Made by a program: the position numbers and the translations under genes
Assembly (NCBI RefSeq): GCF_013394655.1
Contig: NZ_CP053351.1
Coordinates: 1,573,501-1,637,500 of the forward strand
Length of the DNA: 64,000 nucleotides
Direction of reading: 5' to 3'
Origin: Winogradskyella schleiferi
GTDB lineage: Bacteria > Bacteroidota > Bacteroidia > Flavobacteriales > Flavobacteriaceae
In this document: positions 44,587 through 53,279 of the stretch, one piece after another
How the letters are laid out: each line of letters opens with the position of its first letter
Position numbering within the stretch: the stretch's first letter is position 1
The notes under the pieces: model-generated
What the model was told of the DNA's origin: nothing
Seen by the model: the letters and a program-made list of their open reading frames with translations, nothing else
Database searches by the model: none

Positions 44587-44803
44587 ATCTTATTTACTAA
44601 AAACTACGTTAATAGAATATACCATTTCTTATTTGAAATTATTGAAGTAGAAATGAAAAAAGGGCATTTTATTCCTGTAATTATAAATTGGTAATGGTAT
44701 TTGTACAAAAATATTATATTATTGTATCTTGCGGCTTAAAAATTAGCAATAATGAACTTCGTCTGTTAACTGTGGTGGTAACAAATGAACAAAATGAATA
44801 TTT

Positions 44804-45889
44804 ATGAAAATTAAAACTTTAAGATTAAGTCTTTTATTACTGGCTATAACAACAGTATTTATTTCTTGTAATGATGATGATGATGATGAAAGTAGTACTC
44901 CATTTGTTGAAGCCGATAGGACGGAACAACAAGCAGAGGATAATGCTGAAATTCTAGCATATTTGAATACACATTATTACAATTCGAGTTTTTTTGAAAC
45001 AGGAACGGATCATGAATACACTGATATCATTTTATCTGAATTGCCAACAGATGACGATGGTAATTATTTAGAATTGCCAGATCCTGCTAATAACACCTTA
45101 CTTATTGATGCCGTAGAAACGCGTACAGTGACCTATTTGGAAGCGGACTATGAGTATTACGTATTAAATTTAAATCAAGGAGATGGCAACTCGCCAAATT
45201 ATACCGATTTGGTACGTGTAAGGTACGAAGGAAGCTCTGTAAACGAAGTTGTTAATGGAGAAGAAGAAGTTTTTGATTCTGCCATCACTCCAGCGGATTT
45301 ATATTTGCAGTCGGATTATGTTTCAGTATCTGGTGTTATAAGGGCATGGCAACTGGTAATGCCATCGTTTAATGCAGGAACCGGTTTTGATATTCAGGAA
45401 AATGGAAATGTGAATTATTATAATTTTGGTTTAGGGGTAATGTTTGTACCTTCTGGATTGGCTTATTTTTCATCGACTGCAACAGGTTCTTCTTATGATA
45501 ACCTTATCTTTAAATTTGAATTACTGCAATTTGAAACGGTTGATAGTGACAATGACGGGATACCATCTTATATTGAAGATTTAGATGGAGACTCAGAAGT
45601 TGAAGATGAAGATACAGATGAAGATTCATTATTTAATTTTATTGATAATAATGATGATGGAGATGATGTCTTTACGATTGACGAATTGATTCCAAACACC
45701 TATATAATTAATACAAATATTGGTGAAGTAGAACCTACACTCGCTGCTAATGAATTTGAAAGAAGTAGAACTGAAACTGATGGTGTTATCACTCTTAAAA
45801 CAGTAACTATTGCAGATTCTAACAATGATGGCTTGCCTGATTATTTAGACGAAACCATTGAAATTAATTATAATATAACCAGTAATTAA
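44804..45889 (+). CDS. FKBP-type peptidyl-prolyl isomerase lipoprotein with calcium-repeat tail
   Basis: Predicted exported lipoprotein of 361 residues (signal ending TTVFISCNDDDDDE, cysteine at 22). Residues ~35-250 resemble the FKBP-type isomerases of flavobacterial gliding and secretion systems (DLVRVRYEGSSVNEVVNGEE, VFDSAITPADLYLQ, YNFGLGVMFVPSGLAYFSST). The tail has thrombospondin type 3-like Asp repeats (DSDNDGIPSYIEDLDGDSE, DEDSLFNFIDNNDDGDD, DSNNDGLPDYLDE) that usually bind calcium. Isomerase activity is uncertain because the active-site aromatics are poorly conserved. Ends at a strong shared terminator. Confidence 0.85.
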   Translation: MKIKTLRLSLLLLAITTVFISCNDDDDDESSTPFVEADRTEQQAEDNAEILAYLNTHYYNSSFFETGTDHEYTDIILSELPTDDDGNYLELPDPANNTLLIDAVETRTVTYLEADYEYYVLNLNQGDGNSPNYTDLVRVRYEGSSVNEVVNGEEEVFDSAITPADLYLQSDYVSVSGVIRAWQLVMPSFNAGTGFDIQENGNVNYYNFGLGVMFVPSGLAYFSSTATGSSYDNLIFKFELLQFETVDSDNDGIPSYIEDLDGDSEVEDEDTDEDSLFNFIDNNDDGDDVFTIDELIPNTYIINTNIGEVEPTLAANEFERSRTETDGVITLKTVTIADSNNDGLPDYLDETIEINYNITSN

Positions 45890-45915
45890 TTATTGATTTA
45901 AGAATTTAAACTAAG

Positions 45916-45943
45916 AAAGCCGCTCAATTAATTGAGCGGCTTT
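45916..45943. terminator. Bidirectional terminator
   Basis: Perfect 12-bp stem AAAGCCGCTCAA / TTGAGCGGCTTT with a TTAA loop between the convergent FKBP and beta-barrel genes. Confidence 0.92.
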
Positions 45944-45964
45944 GTTGTTTTTATATTATAAAAA

Positions 45965-46564
45965 TTACAATCCTATTGACAAACTTAGGATCAATTGATC
46001 TGGTCTGGTATCAATTCTGCTCTCACCTACGGTCACCAAATTGGTGTTAATAAATGTAGCTTCATTGTCACTAAAACCTCTCTCATACCTAAGGTCGATT
46101 CCGATCTTTCTGAAGTTAATTCCGACTCCAAAATTTAGTCCTATAGAAAAATCGTCTTTAACATTGTCAATAGTGATACCGTCAAATTCTGTATCTAGTA
46201 TATATTGAAATGAAGGTCCTGCAAAAACACTCAAAGGACCAATGACCCTTAGACCAACTAATACTGGCGCATCAATTTTCTTAACTGAAAATTCATTGCT
46301 GCTGTAGTCACTTTTTGTAGCTGTATAAATAAGTTCAGGTCTTAAGTAAAGTTTGTCTCCTATTTTTCCAAACACACCAACATGATAACCAATGTTACGA
46401 TCGGGATTTTTCGCGTTGACATTGGTCGACTCAATATAGTCTCCATTGGCACTGTAATTTAAACCGCCTTTAAAACCGAATGAACTTTTAGTTTGGGCAT
46501 TAATGCTAAAGCCTATAAAAGCTAAGATTAAAGTTAGGGCAACTGATTTTTTCAAATTTTTCAT
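45965..46564 (-). CDS. Outer-membrane beta-barrel protein (PorT-like)
   Basis: A 199-residue protein with a signal peptide (MKNLKKSVALTLILAFIGFS, cleavage after INAQ) and an eight-strand barrel pattern: SSFGFKGGLNYSANG, NIGYHVGVFGKIGDKLYLRP, APVLVGLRVIGPLSVFAGPS, IGLNFGVGINFRKIGIDLRY and a C-terminal LILSLSIGL strand. This is the OMP_b-brl_2/PorT-like class, abundant in Bacteroidota. The substrate or partner is unknown. It is monocistronic, with a terminator shared with the FKBP gene. Confidence 0.85.
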   Translation of the reverse strand: MKNLKKSVALTLILAFIGFSINAQTKSSFGFKGGLNYSANGDYIESTNVNAKNPDRNIGYHVGVFGKIGDKLYLRPELIYTATKSDYSSNEFSVKKIDAPVLVGLRVIGPLSVFAGPSFQYILDTEFDGITIDNVKDDFSIGLNFGVGINFRKIGIDLRYERGFSDNEATFINTNLVTVGESRIDTRPDQLILSLSIGL

Positions 46565-46620
46565 AATGTTCGTTTTTAAGATTAAGTATTCCTAATATCA
46601 AAAACGCTGCCATAATGAAG

Positions 46621-47574
46621 TTATTTTCTTTTCAGTACTTTTTTAACAGCCTTAATAATCGCTTCACTATTTAATCCATACTTGTCCATAAGTTGTGTAG
46701 GAGTTCCAGATTCACCAAAAGTATCATTGGTGGCCACAAATTCTTGTGGAGTAGGTTGGTGTAACGCTAAAACCCTAGCCACACTTTCTCCAAGTCCACC
46801 TAAATAATTATGTTCTTCGGCTGTAACCACACAACCTGTTTTGGCAACGGAATCTAAAATGGCTTTATCATCTAATGGCTTTATGGTGTGAATATTAATC
46901 ACTTCAGCTGAAATACCAGCTTCATTTAATGTTTTTGATGCTTCTAAAGCTTCCCACACCAAATGACCTGTAGCGACAATAGTCACGTCAGTACCTTCTG
47001 TAAATTTAATCGCTTTACCTATTTCAAATTTTTGATCTGCTGGCGTAAATTTGGGAACAGAAGGACGACCAAATCTTAAATAAACAGGTCCATCGTGTTC
47101 AGCAATAGCTATCGTTGCTGCTTTGGTTTGGTTATAGTCACAAGGATTTATAACCACCATACCTGGCAACATTTTCATTAATCCGATATCTTCTAGAATT
47201 TGATGTGTCGCACCATCCTCGCCTAAAGTTAGTCCAGCGTGCGATGCACAGATTTTCACATTTTTGCCAGAATAAGCGATAGATTGACGAATTTGATCAT
47301 AAACCCGTCCTGTAGAGAAATTGGCAAACGTTCCTGTAAATGGGATTTTTCCGCCAATAGTTAAACCAGCCGCAATGCCCATCATGTTGGCTTCTGCGAT
47401 ACCGACTTGGAAAAAACGCTCGGGATTCTCGTCTATAAATTCGTTCATCTTCAAAGATCCAATTAAGTCCGCGCACAAGGCTACCACATTAGGATTTGTA
47501 CGACCTAATTCTGCTAAACCTGCACCAAAACCACTTCTTGTATCTTTCTTTTCTGTATATGTATATGTTTTCAT
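46621..47574 (-). CDS. Transketolase C-terminal subunit
   Basis: Carries the pyrimidine-binding and C-terminal domains of a split transketolase (about 317 residues from ATG 47574, [20 protein letters not shown]; an in-frame ATG at 47586 is less likely). The catalytic Glu of the pyrimidine domain lies in [37 protein letters not shown] and the domain III stretch [20 protein letters not shown] are typical. It works with the subunit encoded at 47680-48525 in the non-oxidative pentose phosphate pathway. The 105-base spacer between the two genes holds palindromic repeats. Confidence 0.95.
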   Translation of the reverse strand: MKTYTYTEKKDTRSGFGAGLAELGRTNPNVVALCADLIGSLKMNEFIDENPERFFQVGIAEANMMGIAAGLTIGGKIPFTGTFANFSTGRVYDQIRQSIAYSGKNVKICASHAGLTLGEDGATHQILEDIGLMKMLPGMVVINPCDYNQTKAATIAIAEHDGPVYLRFGRPSVPKFTPADQKFEIGKAIKFTEGTDVTIVATGHLVWEALEASKTLNEAGISAEVINIHTIKPLDDKAILDSVAKTGCVVTAEEHNYLGGLGESVARVLALHQPTPQEFVATNDTFGESGTPTQLMDKYGLNSEAIIKAVKKVLKRK

Positions 47575-47586
47575 AAGCCTACCCAA

Positions 47587-47666
47587 CCCTTCCAGAGGAA
47601 GGGCTTTAAAAGGGTTATATTTTTAGTTGTTTTTTTTCATCATTTAGGTCCTTCCCTTGGGGAAGG
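47587..47666. repeat. Paired CCCTTCC/GGAAGGG palindromes between the transketolase genes
   Basis: CCCTTCC-AGA-GGAAGGG at 47587-47603, and CCTTCCC-TTG-GGGAAGG at 47650-47666. Both are GC-rich in an AT-rich spacer, and a related ACCTTTCC-TTT-GGAAAGGT lies at 48588-48606. They look like REP-type units inserted into the operon. Confidence 0.6.
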
Positions 47667-47679
47667 ATTTAGGATGGGA

Positions 47680-48525
47680 TTAATAGTCTCCTAAAGTTTC
47701 AGCATTTTGTTCTAATCCAGTAGCCAATTGCTCGTCATTTGGCGCTTTTCCATGCCAAGCATGTGTGTGCATCATAAAATCGACACCATTACCCATTACG
47801 GTATGAAGCAAAACACAAACGGGCTTTCCTTTTCCAGTCAAGGATTTGGCTTCTTTCATTCCTTTAAGAATAGCCTCTATATCATTACCTTTTTCAATAT
47901 CTAAAACGGTCCAACCAAAAGCTTCGAATTTCGCTCTTATACTTCCCATTGGCAGAACATCGTCCGTTGAGCCATCAATCTGTTGCTGGTTTAAATCTAC
48001 TGTGGAAATCAAATTATCCACTTTTTTTGCAGAAGCATACATTATGGCTTCCCAATTCTGTCCTTCTTGTAATTCGCCATCGCCATGAAGACTATAAATT
48101 AAATGGTCATCTTTGTTCAATTTCTTAGCTTGTGCAGCACCAATGGCAACAGACATGCCTTGTCCTAACGAACCAGAAGCGATTCTGATGCCTGGTAAAC
48201 CTTCATGTGTTGTTGGGTGACCTTGTAATCTTGAGTCAATTAATCGGAAGGTGTTAAGTTCTTCCACAGGAAAATATCCAGATCGTGCCAATACACTGTA
48301 AAATACTGGTGAAATATGTCCGTTAGACAAAAAGAATAAATCTTCGCCTATTCCATCCATGTCAAAACCGTCCTTGCGCTCCATGAGTTCTTGGTAAAGT
48401 GAGACAAAAAATTCTGCACATCCTAATGAACCTCCAGGATGACCAGAGTTGACCTTGTGCACCATTCGCAATATATCTCTACGAACTTGAGTTGTTAAAT
48501 CTTCTAATTCTTTAATGTTTGGCAT
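47680..48525 (-). CDS. Transketolase N-terminal subunit
   Basis: Thiamine-diphosphate-binding half of the split transketolase (281 residues). Motifs include VNSGHPGGSLGCAEF with the His used in catalysis, the ThDP diphosphate motif LHGDGELQEGQNWEAIM and metal ligands in VDLNQQQIDGSTDDVL. The partner half is encoded next on the same strand. Transfers two-carbon units between sugar phosphates. Confidence 0.96.
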   Translation of the reverse strand: MPNIKELEDLTTQVRRDILRMVHKVNSGHPGGSLGCAEFFVSLYQELMERKDGFDMDGIGEDLFFLSNGHISPVFYSVLARSGYFPVEELNTFRLIDSRLQGHPTTHEGLPGIRIASGSLGQGMSVAIGAAQAKKLNKDDHLIYSLHGDGELQEGQNWEAIMYASAKKVDNLISTVDLNQQQIDGSTDDVLPMGSIRAKFEAFGWTVLDIEKGNDIEAILKGMKEAKSLTGKGKPVCVLLHTVMGNGVDFMMHTHAWHGKAPNDEQLATGLEQNAETLGDY

Positions 48526-48865
48526 GTTCTGTTTCTTATATTTAATAAAAAATGTCCACGAAAGTTTTCTTTCGCGGTTACTGTTTTACCTTTCCTTTGG
48601 AAAGGTCAGAATTGTTTATTCACAATGCTGAGTTAGGTTGCAAAAATAACTTTTTACACAGGTCTTTCAAAAGTTGATGCGCTGCACTTATTAACGAAAT
48701 GCGTGATTTGCTAACAATCTTTAAAAATTCAACTCAACAATACCAAATTGTATAGGACGCATCCTTTATAAACAATAGCGAAAAATAACCACCCATTGTT
48801 TTTTAAATTTAATTTAAGAAGGAATGTTAAAGAGTTATTTATATTTGCCGTCTGACAACGATTTA
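48526..48865. other. Divergent promoter region between transketolase and tgt
   Basis: About 340 bases without a gene. Two hairpins are visible: CGAAAG-TTTT-CTTTCG (48559-48574) and ACCTTTCC-TTT-GGAAAGGT (48588-48606). The rest is AT-rich and should hold both divergent promoters; I could not place a consensus pair with confidence. Confidence 0.45.
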
Positions 48866-49996
48866 ATGAAATTTAATAGAGTAGCAAACGATAAAGAAAC
48901 CAAGGCAAGGGCAGGAACTATTACCACAGATCATGGCACGATTGAAACGCCGATTTTTATGCCAGTTGGAACTGTGGCTTCCGTAAAAGGTGTGCACCAA
49001 AGAGAGTTGAAAAATGATATTAATCCGGATATTATTCTCGGAAACACATATCACCTTTATTTAAGACCTCAAACTCCAATTTTAGAACAAGCTGGTGGTT
49101 TACATAAATTTATGAATTGGGATAGAAATATTCTAACCGATTCTGGTGGTTACCAAGTGTATTCGATGTCTTCCAACCGAAAGATTAAGGAAGAAGGTGT
49201 AAAGTTCAAATCACATATCGATGGGAGTTATCATGTTTTTACACCCGAAAATGTCATGGAAGTTCAGCGCAGTATAGGTGCAGATATTATCATGGCTTTT
49301 GATGAATGTACCCCTTATCCATGCGATTATAATTACGCCAAACGTTCTATGCACATGACGCATCGTTGGTTAGAGCGTTGTTTAACTCATCTGAAAAAGA
49401 CACCTTTTAAATACGATTATGAACAAACATTTTTTCCGATAGTTCAGGGCAGTTGCTATAAGGATCTAAGACAGCAATCAGCTGAATATATAGCCAATGC
49501 AGGCGCAGAAGGGAATGCCATTGGAGGCCTGTCCGTTGGTGAACCAGCGGAGGAAATGTATGCTATGACAGACGTGGTTTGCAATATTCTCCCAGAGGAC
49601 AAACCGCGTTATTTAATGGGTGTTGGAACACCAATCAATATATTGGAAAATATTGCGTTAGGTGTAGATATGTTCGATTGCGTGATGCCTACGCGTAATG
49701 CGAGAAATGGCATGTTGTTTACGGCTCATGGCTCAATTAATATCAAGAATTTAAAATGGGCCAACGATTTTTCACCTGTAGATGAAATGGGTATAACCTT
49801 TGTTGATACCGAATATAGTAAAGCTTATTTAAGACATTTGTTTACGGTTAATGAATTATTAGGAAAGCAAATTGCAACTATTCATAACCTTGGTTTTTAC
49901 CTTTGGTTAACAAGAGAAGCCAGAAAACATATTATTGCGGGCGATTTTAGAGCGTGGAAAGAGAAAATGGTAAAACAAATGGATAACCGATTGTAG
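48866..49996 (+). CDS. tgt: Queuine tRNA-ribosyltransferase Tgt
   Basis: Exchanges guanine-34 for preQ1 in GUN-anticodon tRNAs. The start at 48866 (MKFNRVANDKETKARAG, 376 residues) matches the family; the upstream ATG at 48824 adds 14 unrelated residues. The nucleophile/base-binding DSGGYQVYSM, AFDECTPYPCDY, GGLSVGEPAEEMYAM and MFDCVMPTRNARNGMLFTAH are all present. The zinc-binding CxCxxC near the C-terminus is absent, replaced by DFSPVDEMGITFVDTEYSKA, although the later His in TIHNLGFYLW remains. It is followed, after ~140 bases, by an LptF/G gene. Confidence 0.95.
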   Translation: MKFNRVANDKETKARAGTITTDHGTIETPIFMPVGTVASVKGVHQRELKNDINPDIILGNTYHLYLRPQTPILEQAGGLHKFMNWDRNILTDSGGYQVYSMSSNRKIKEEGVKFKSHIDGSYHVFTPENVMEVQRSIGADIIMAFDECTPYPCDYNYAKRSMHMTHRWLERCLTHLKKTPFKYDYEQTFFPIVQGSCYKDLRQQSAEYIANAGAEGNAIGGLSVGEPAEEMYAMTDVVCNILPEDKPRYLMGVGTPINILENIALGVDMFDCVMPTRNARNGMLFTAHGSINIKNLKWANDFSPVDEMGITFVDTEYSKAYLRHLFTVNELLGKQIATIHNLGFYLWLTREARKHIIAGDFRAWKEKMVKQMDNRL

Positions 49997-50134
49997 TTAT
50001 CTAAATGAATGAAAAATGAAGGAATAATAATTAAAAATGAGGATGAAGTGTGAATTTATACAATAATTCAATCTAGAATTTAATTTTCACAAAACATAAA
50101 CCACAAACCACAAACCACAAACTAATAAACAACT

Positions 50135-51211
50135 TTGAAAATCCTAGATTGGTACATATTAAAGCGGTATTTATTTACCTTCCTAATGATGTTACTATTG
50201 TTTGTTCCTATCGGAATAACTGTAGATTTAGCAGAGAAGGTAGGTAGAATGATTGAAAATGATGCTTCACTTGGTGAAGTTGGTTTTTACTACTTGAATT
50301 TCACGGTATATTTTGCCAACCTCTTATTTCCTTTGTTTTTATTTTTATCTGTGATTTGGTTTACATCTAAACTGGCGAATAACACAGAAATTGTTGCGTT
50401 TTTAAGTTCCGGAACATCATTTTCAAGATTTTTAAGACCTTATATGATAGGTGCAACTTTAGTAGCAGGTTTTGCCATGTTTTTAGGAATGTATTTAGCG
50501 CCAATAGCGAGTCAAGGCTTTAATGAATTCAAATTCAAATATTTAAAGAAAAATAAGGATATTCAGCAAACACGGGATGTTTATCAACAAATAAATGATA
50601 ATGATTACATCTATGTGAGTAATTTCATTCCCAGAAATAAGACAGGCCATAAATTTACCTACGAACATTTTGAAGGTAATGAACTCAAATACAAAATTTT
50701 TGCTGACAACATTCGCTATATCGAAGAGGATAGTATGTACAGACTTACAACTTATCTCAAACGCTCTTTTGAAAATGGGGTAGAGACGGTAGAAAAAGAC
50801 AGTCGAAAATTAATGGATCTACCTTTTGAAATCGAAGATTTAACACCTGTGCAGTATGCTGCTGAAACAAAATCTTATGGTGAGCTATTGAAATTCATTG
50901 CTGCCGAAAAAAGAAGAGGCTCTCCTAATATTGGCCGTTATGAGGTTGTAAAACTTAAAAAGTGGAGTTTACCTGTATCCATATTTATTTTAACAATTAT
51001 TGCCGTGGCAGTGTCTTCCGTCAAACGACGTGGAGGAATGGGTGTTAATCTTGCTTTAGGTATTTCTATTGCTATGATCTACGTGTTCTTTGACAAAGTT
51101 TTTGGAGTGATGGCTGAACAGTCAAATTTTCCAGCCATTGTTGCTGTATGGTTTCCTAATGTAATATTTGGTATTTTAGCAGTATATCTGCTGCAAAATG
51201 CCAAACGCTAA
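50135..51211 (+). CDS. LptF/LptG family lipopolysaccharide-export permease
   Basis: Second LptF/G paralogue of the window, 358 residues, full length. TTG start (MKILDWYILKRYLFTFLMML), supported by the matching GTG-started paralogue at 811. Six membrane helices (about 14-34, 55-80, 97-117, 275-293, 303-322, 330-350) surround a periplasmic beta-jellyroll-like domain (about 150-265, ENGVETVEKDSRKLMDLPFE). It should form the LptFG heterodimer with the paralogue. Overlaps the EamA gene by 14 bases, so the two are translationally linked. Confidence 0.93.
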   Translation: MKILDWYILKRYLFTFLMMLLLFVPIGITVDLAEKVGRMIENDASLGEVGFYYLNFTVYFANLLFPLFLFLSVIWFTSKLANNTEIVAFLSSGTSFSRFLRPYMIGATLVAGFAMFLGMYLAPIASQGFNEFKFKYLKKNKDIQQTRDVYQQINDNDYIYVSNFIPRNKTGHKFTYEHFEGNELKYKIFADNIRYIEEDSMYRLTTYLKRSFENGVETVEKDSRKLMDLPFEIEDLTPVQYAAETKSYGELLKFIAAEKRRGSPNIGRYEVVKLKKWSLPVSIFILTIIAVAVSSVKRRGGMGVNLALGISIAMIYVFFDKVFGVMAEQSNFPAIVAVWFPNVIFGILAVYLLQNAKR

Positions 51212-52106
51212 ACTAAAGCATTATATACACTTACATTTTCTGGTAGTAATAGCCGGATTCACTGCTATTCTTGGAGAATTAATTACAATCGGAGCTTTAG
51301 AATTGGTTTGGTACAGAATGGCTATGGCAGGTTTGTTAATGTTCATTTACATCAAAATTATTCGACTAAATATTAAAATTTCGAGACGGACGTTTTGGCA
51401 ATTTTCTGCAGCAGGCGTTATTATAGCCTTACATTGGATCACTTTTTTTGAAGCCATTAATCAAGCTAACGTTTCTATTGCTTTAGCTATGTTTTCTTCA
51501 GGGGCGTTTTTTGCTTCTTTTATTGAACCTTTCTTTTTTAAACGACGTATTTTAGGTTACGAAATTATCTTTGGTATTATTGTAGTGTTAGGAGTAATTT
51601 TAATCACAAGTAGCGAAATACGCTATATTAATGGTATTATTTTAGGTTTGTTATCAGCATTATTTTCAACGTTGTTTGCTGTTATCAATGGTCGTTTTAT
51701 AGAAAGACATAGCGCGACCGTAATTTCATTTTACGAATTTATAAGTGGCGTTTTGTTTTTAACTGTATTTATTTTAGCCTCAGGTAAAACATTTAATGCT
51801 GAATTCTTTACACTTTCCAATGCAGATTGGCTGTATTTATTCATATTGGCATCTGTTTGTACAGCCTATGCTTTTATAGGTTCTGTACATGTGATGCGTT
51901 ATATCAGTCCTTTTACTGTAATTTTGAGTTATAATCTAGAACCACTTTATGGTATTGCCATTGCATTGATGCTTTTTCCAGAAACCGAAAAGATGTCGCC
52001 ACAATTTTATTTAGGTGCTATTTTGGTTTTGGTTACGGTATTGATGGATGCCATTTTTAAAAACTATAAACGGAGAAAACGTAAAACAGGTCAAATTACC
52101 AATTAA
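51198..52106 (+). CDS. EamA-family (DMT) transporter
   Basis: Ten-helix drug/metabolite exporter-type protein of 302 residues made of two EamA repeats of five helices each (about 10-140 and 150-285). Typical stretches are WYRMAMAGLLMFIYIKIIRL, ALHWITFFEAINQANVSIAL and the second-half CTAYAFIGSVHVMRYISPFT, ILSYNLEPLYGIAIALMLFP. Substrate unknown. Starts inside the 3' end of the LptF/G gene (14-base overlap) and precedes accA by ~50 bases. Confidence 0.9.
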   Translation: MPNAKLKHYIHLHFLVVIAGFTAILGELITIGALELVWYRMAMAGLLMFIYIKIIRLNIKISRRTFWQFSAAGVIIALHWITFFEAINQANVSIALAMFSSGAFFASFIEPFFFKRRILGYEIIFGIIVVLGVILITSSEIRYINGIILGLLSALFSTLFAVINGRFIERHSATVISFYEFISGVLFLTVFILASGKTFNAEFFTLSNADWLYLFILASVCTAYAFIGSVHVMRYISPFTVILSYNLEPLYGIAIALMLFPETEKMSPQFYLGAILVLVTVLMDAIFKNYKRRKRKTGQITN

Positions 52107-52157
52107 AGTTTTTATATTTGCCTAACTAACTAAAACAATAAACTAACTTCAAATTGT

Positions 52158-53111
52158 ATGGAATACTTAGAGTTTGAATTACCCATAAAAGAGCTGGAAG
52201 ATCAGCTCGATAAATGTCAGATTATAGGAAAGGAAAGTGACGTTGATGTTACAGAAACCTGTAAACAGATTGAGAAAAAATTAGCAGCAACTAAAAAAGA
52301 TATCTATAAGAATCTTACGGCTTGGCAACGTGTTCAGTTGTCTCGTCATCCAAACAGACCTTATACTCTAGATCATATTAAAGCAATCTGTGGTGATACG
52401 TTTTTGGAATTACACGGCGACCGAAATGTAAAAGACGACAAAGCCATGATAGGCGGTTTAGGAAAAATTGGCGACCAATCGTATATGTTTATTGGTCAGC
52501 AAAAAGGCTATAATACCAAAACAAGGCAGTATCGGAATTTCGGAATGTCTAATCCAGAAGGCTATCGTAAAGCATTACGTTTAATGAAGTCGGCCGAGAA
52601 ATTCGGAATACCTGTGGTTACTTTAATTGATACGCCTGGTGCATATCCTGGTTTAGAAGCTGAAGAACGTGGCCAAGGAGAAGCCATTGCGAGAAATATC
52701 TTAGAAATGGCGCGACTTAAAGTGCCAATTATCACTGTTATTATCGGAGAAGGTGCGTCTGGTGGAGCCTTAGGTATTGGAGTAGGTGACCGCGTTATGA
52801 TGTTAGAGAATACATGGTATTCGGTTATTTCGCCAGAATCCTGTTCTTCTATTTTATGGAGAAGCTGGGAATACAAGGAACAAGCTGCTGAAGCCTTAAA
52901 ACTAACGGCTAAAGACATGAAACGGATGAAGCTTGTCGATTCAATTATTAAAGAACCACTTGGTGGCGCACATACAGATAGAGATAAAACATTTTCGGCT
53001 GTAAGTGATGCCATTGTCAAGGCTTATGAAGAGCTTAAAAACTTATCACCAAAAGATTTAGTGATTCAACGGATGGAAAAATACGATAATATGGGAGTCT
53101 ATAAAGACTAA
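52158..53111 (+). CDS. accA: Acetyl-CoA carboxylase carboxyltransferase alpha subunit
   Basis: Transfers the carboxyl group from biotin to acetyl-CoA in fatty-acid synthesis, with the AccD beta subunit (not in the window). The 317-residue length is standard. The N-terminal helical segment [20 protein letters not shown] leads into [20 protein letters not shown], the biotin/CoA pocket [20 protein letters not shown] and the oxyanion loop [20 protein letters not shown]. Ends at a terminator and is likely co-transcribed with the EamA gene. Confidence 0.98.
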   Translation: MEYLEFELPIKELEDQLDKCQIIGKESDVDVTETCKQIEKKLAATKKDIYKNLTAWQRVQLSRHPNRPYTLDHIKAICGDTFLELHGDRNVKDDKAMIGGLGKIGDQSYMFIGQQKGYNTKTRQYRNFGMSNPEGYRKALRLMKSAEKFGIPVVTLIDTPGAYPGLEAEERGQGEAIARNILEMARLKVPIITVIIGEGASGGALGIGVGDRVMMLENTWYSVISPESCSSILWRSWEYKEQAAEALKLTAKDMKRMKLVDSIIKEPLGGAHTDRDKTFSAVSDAIVKAYEELKNLSPKDLVIQRMEKYDNMGVYKD

Positions 53112-53134
53112 ATCCACTAAACATACGGAACTAT

Positions 53135-53166
53135 AAAAAACTGAAGTCTAAGCTTCGGTTTTTTTT
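53135..53166 (+). terminator. Terminator after accA
   Basis: A-run, stem CTGAAG (53141-53146) with CTTCGG (53153-53158, one G-U) and extended A-T pairs, then eight T residues. Confidence 0.85.
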
Positions 53167-53265
53167 AGCGCTATTAACAATAAATCAGAGTTATTAACAG
53201 TTAAATTGTTGAAGACCTGTTAAGATTGAAAAACAGTCTGACGCATTTCCTCGATTCTAATTAAC

Positions 53266-53273
53266 TACTTTTG
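53266..53273 (+). promoter_or_regulatory. -7 box of dnaB
   Basis: TACTTTTG ends 7 bases before the dnaB ATG, matching TAnnTTTG. A TTG at the normal spacing is absent. Use would give a nearly leaderless transcript. Confidence 0.35.
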
Positions 53274-53279
53274 TAAACT

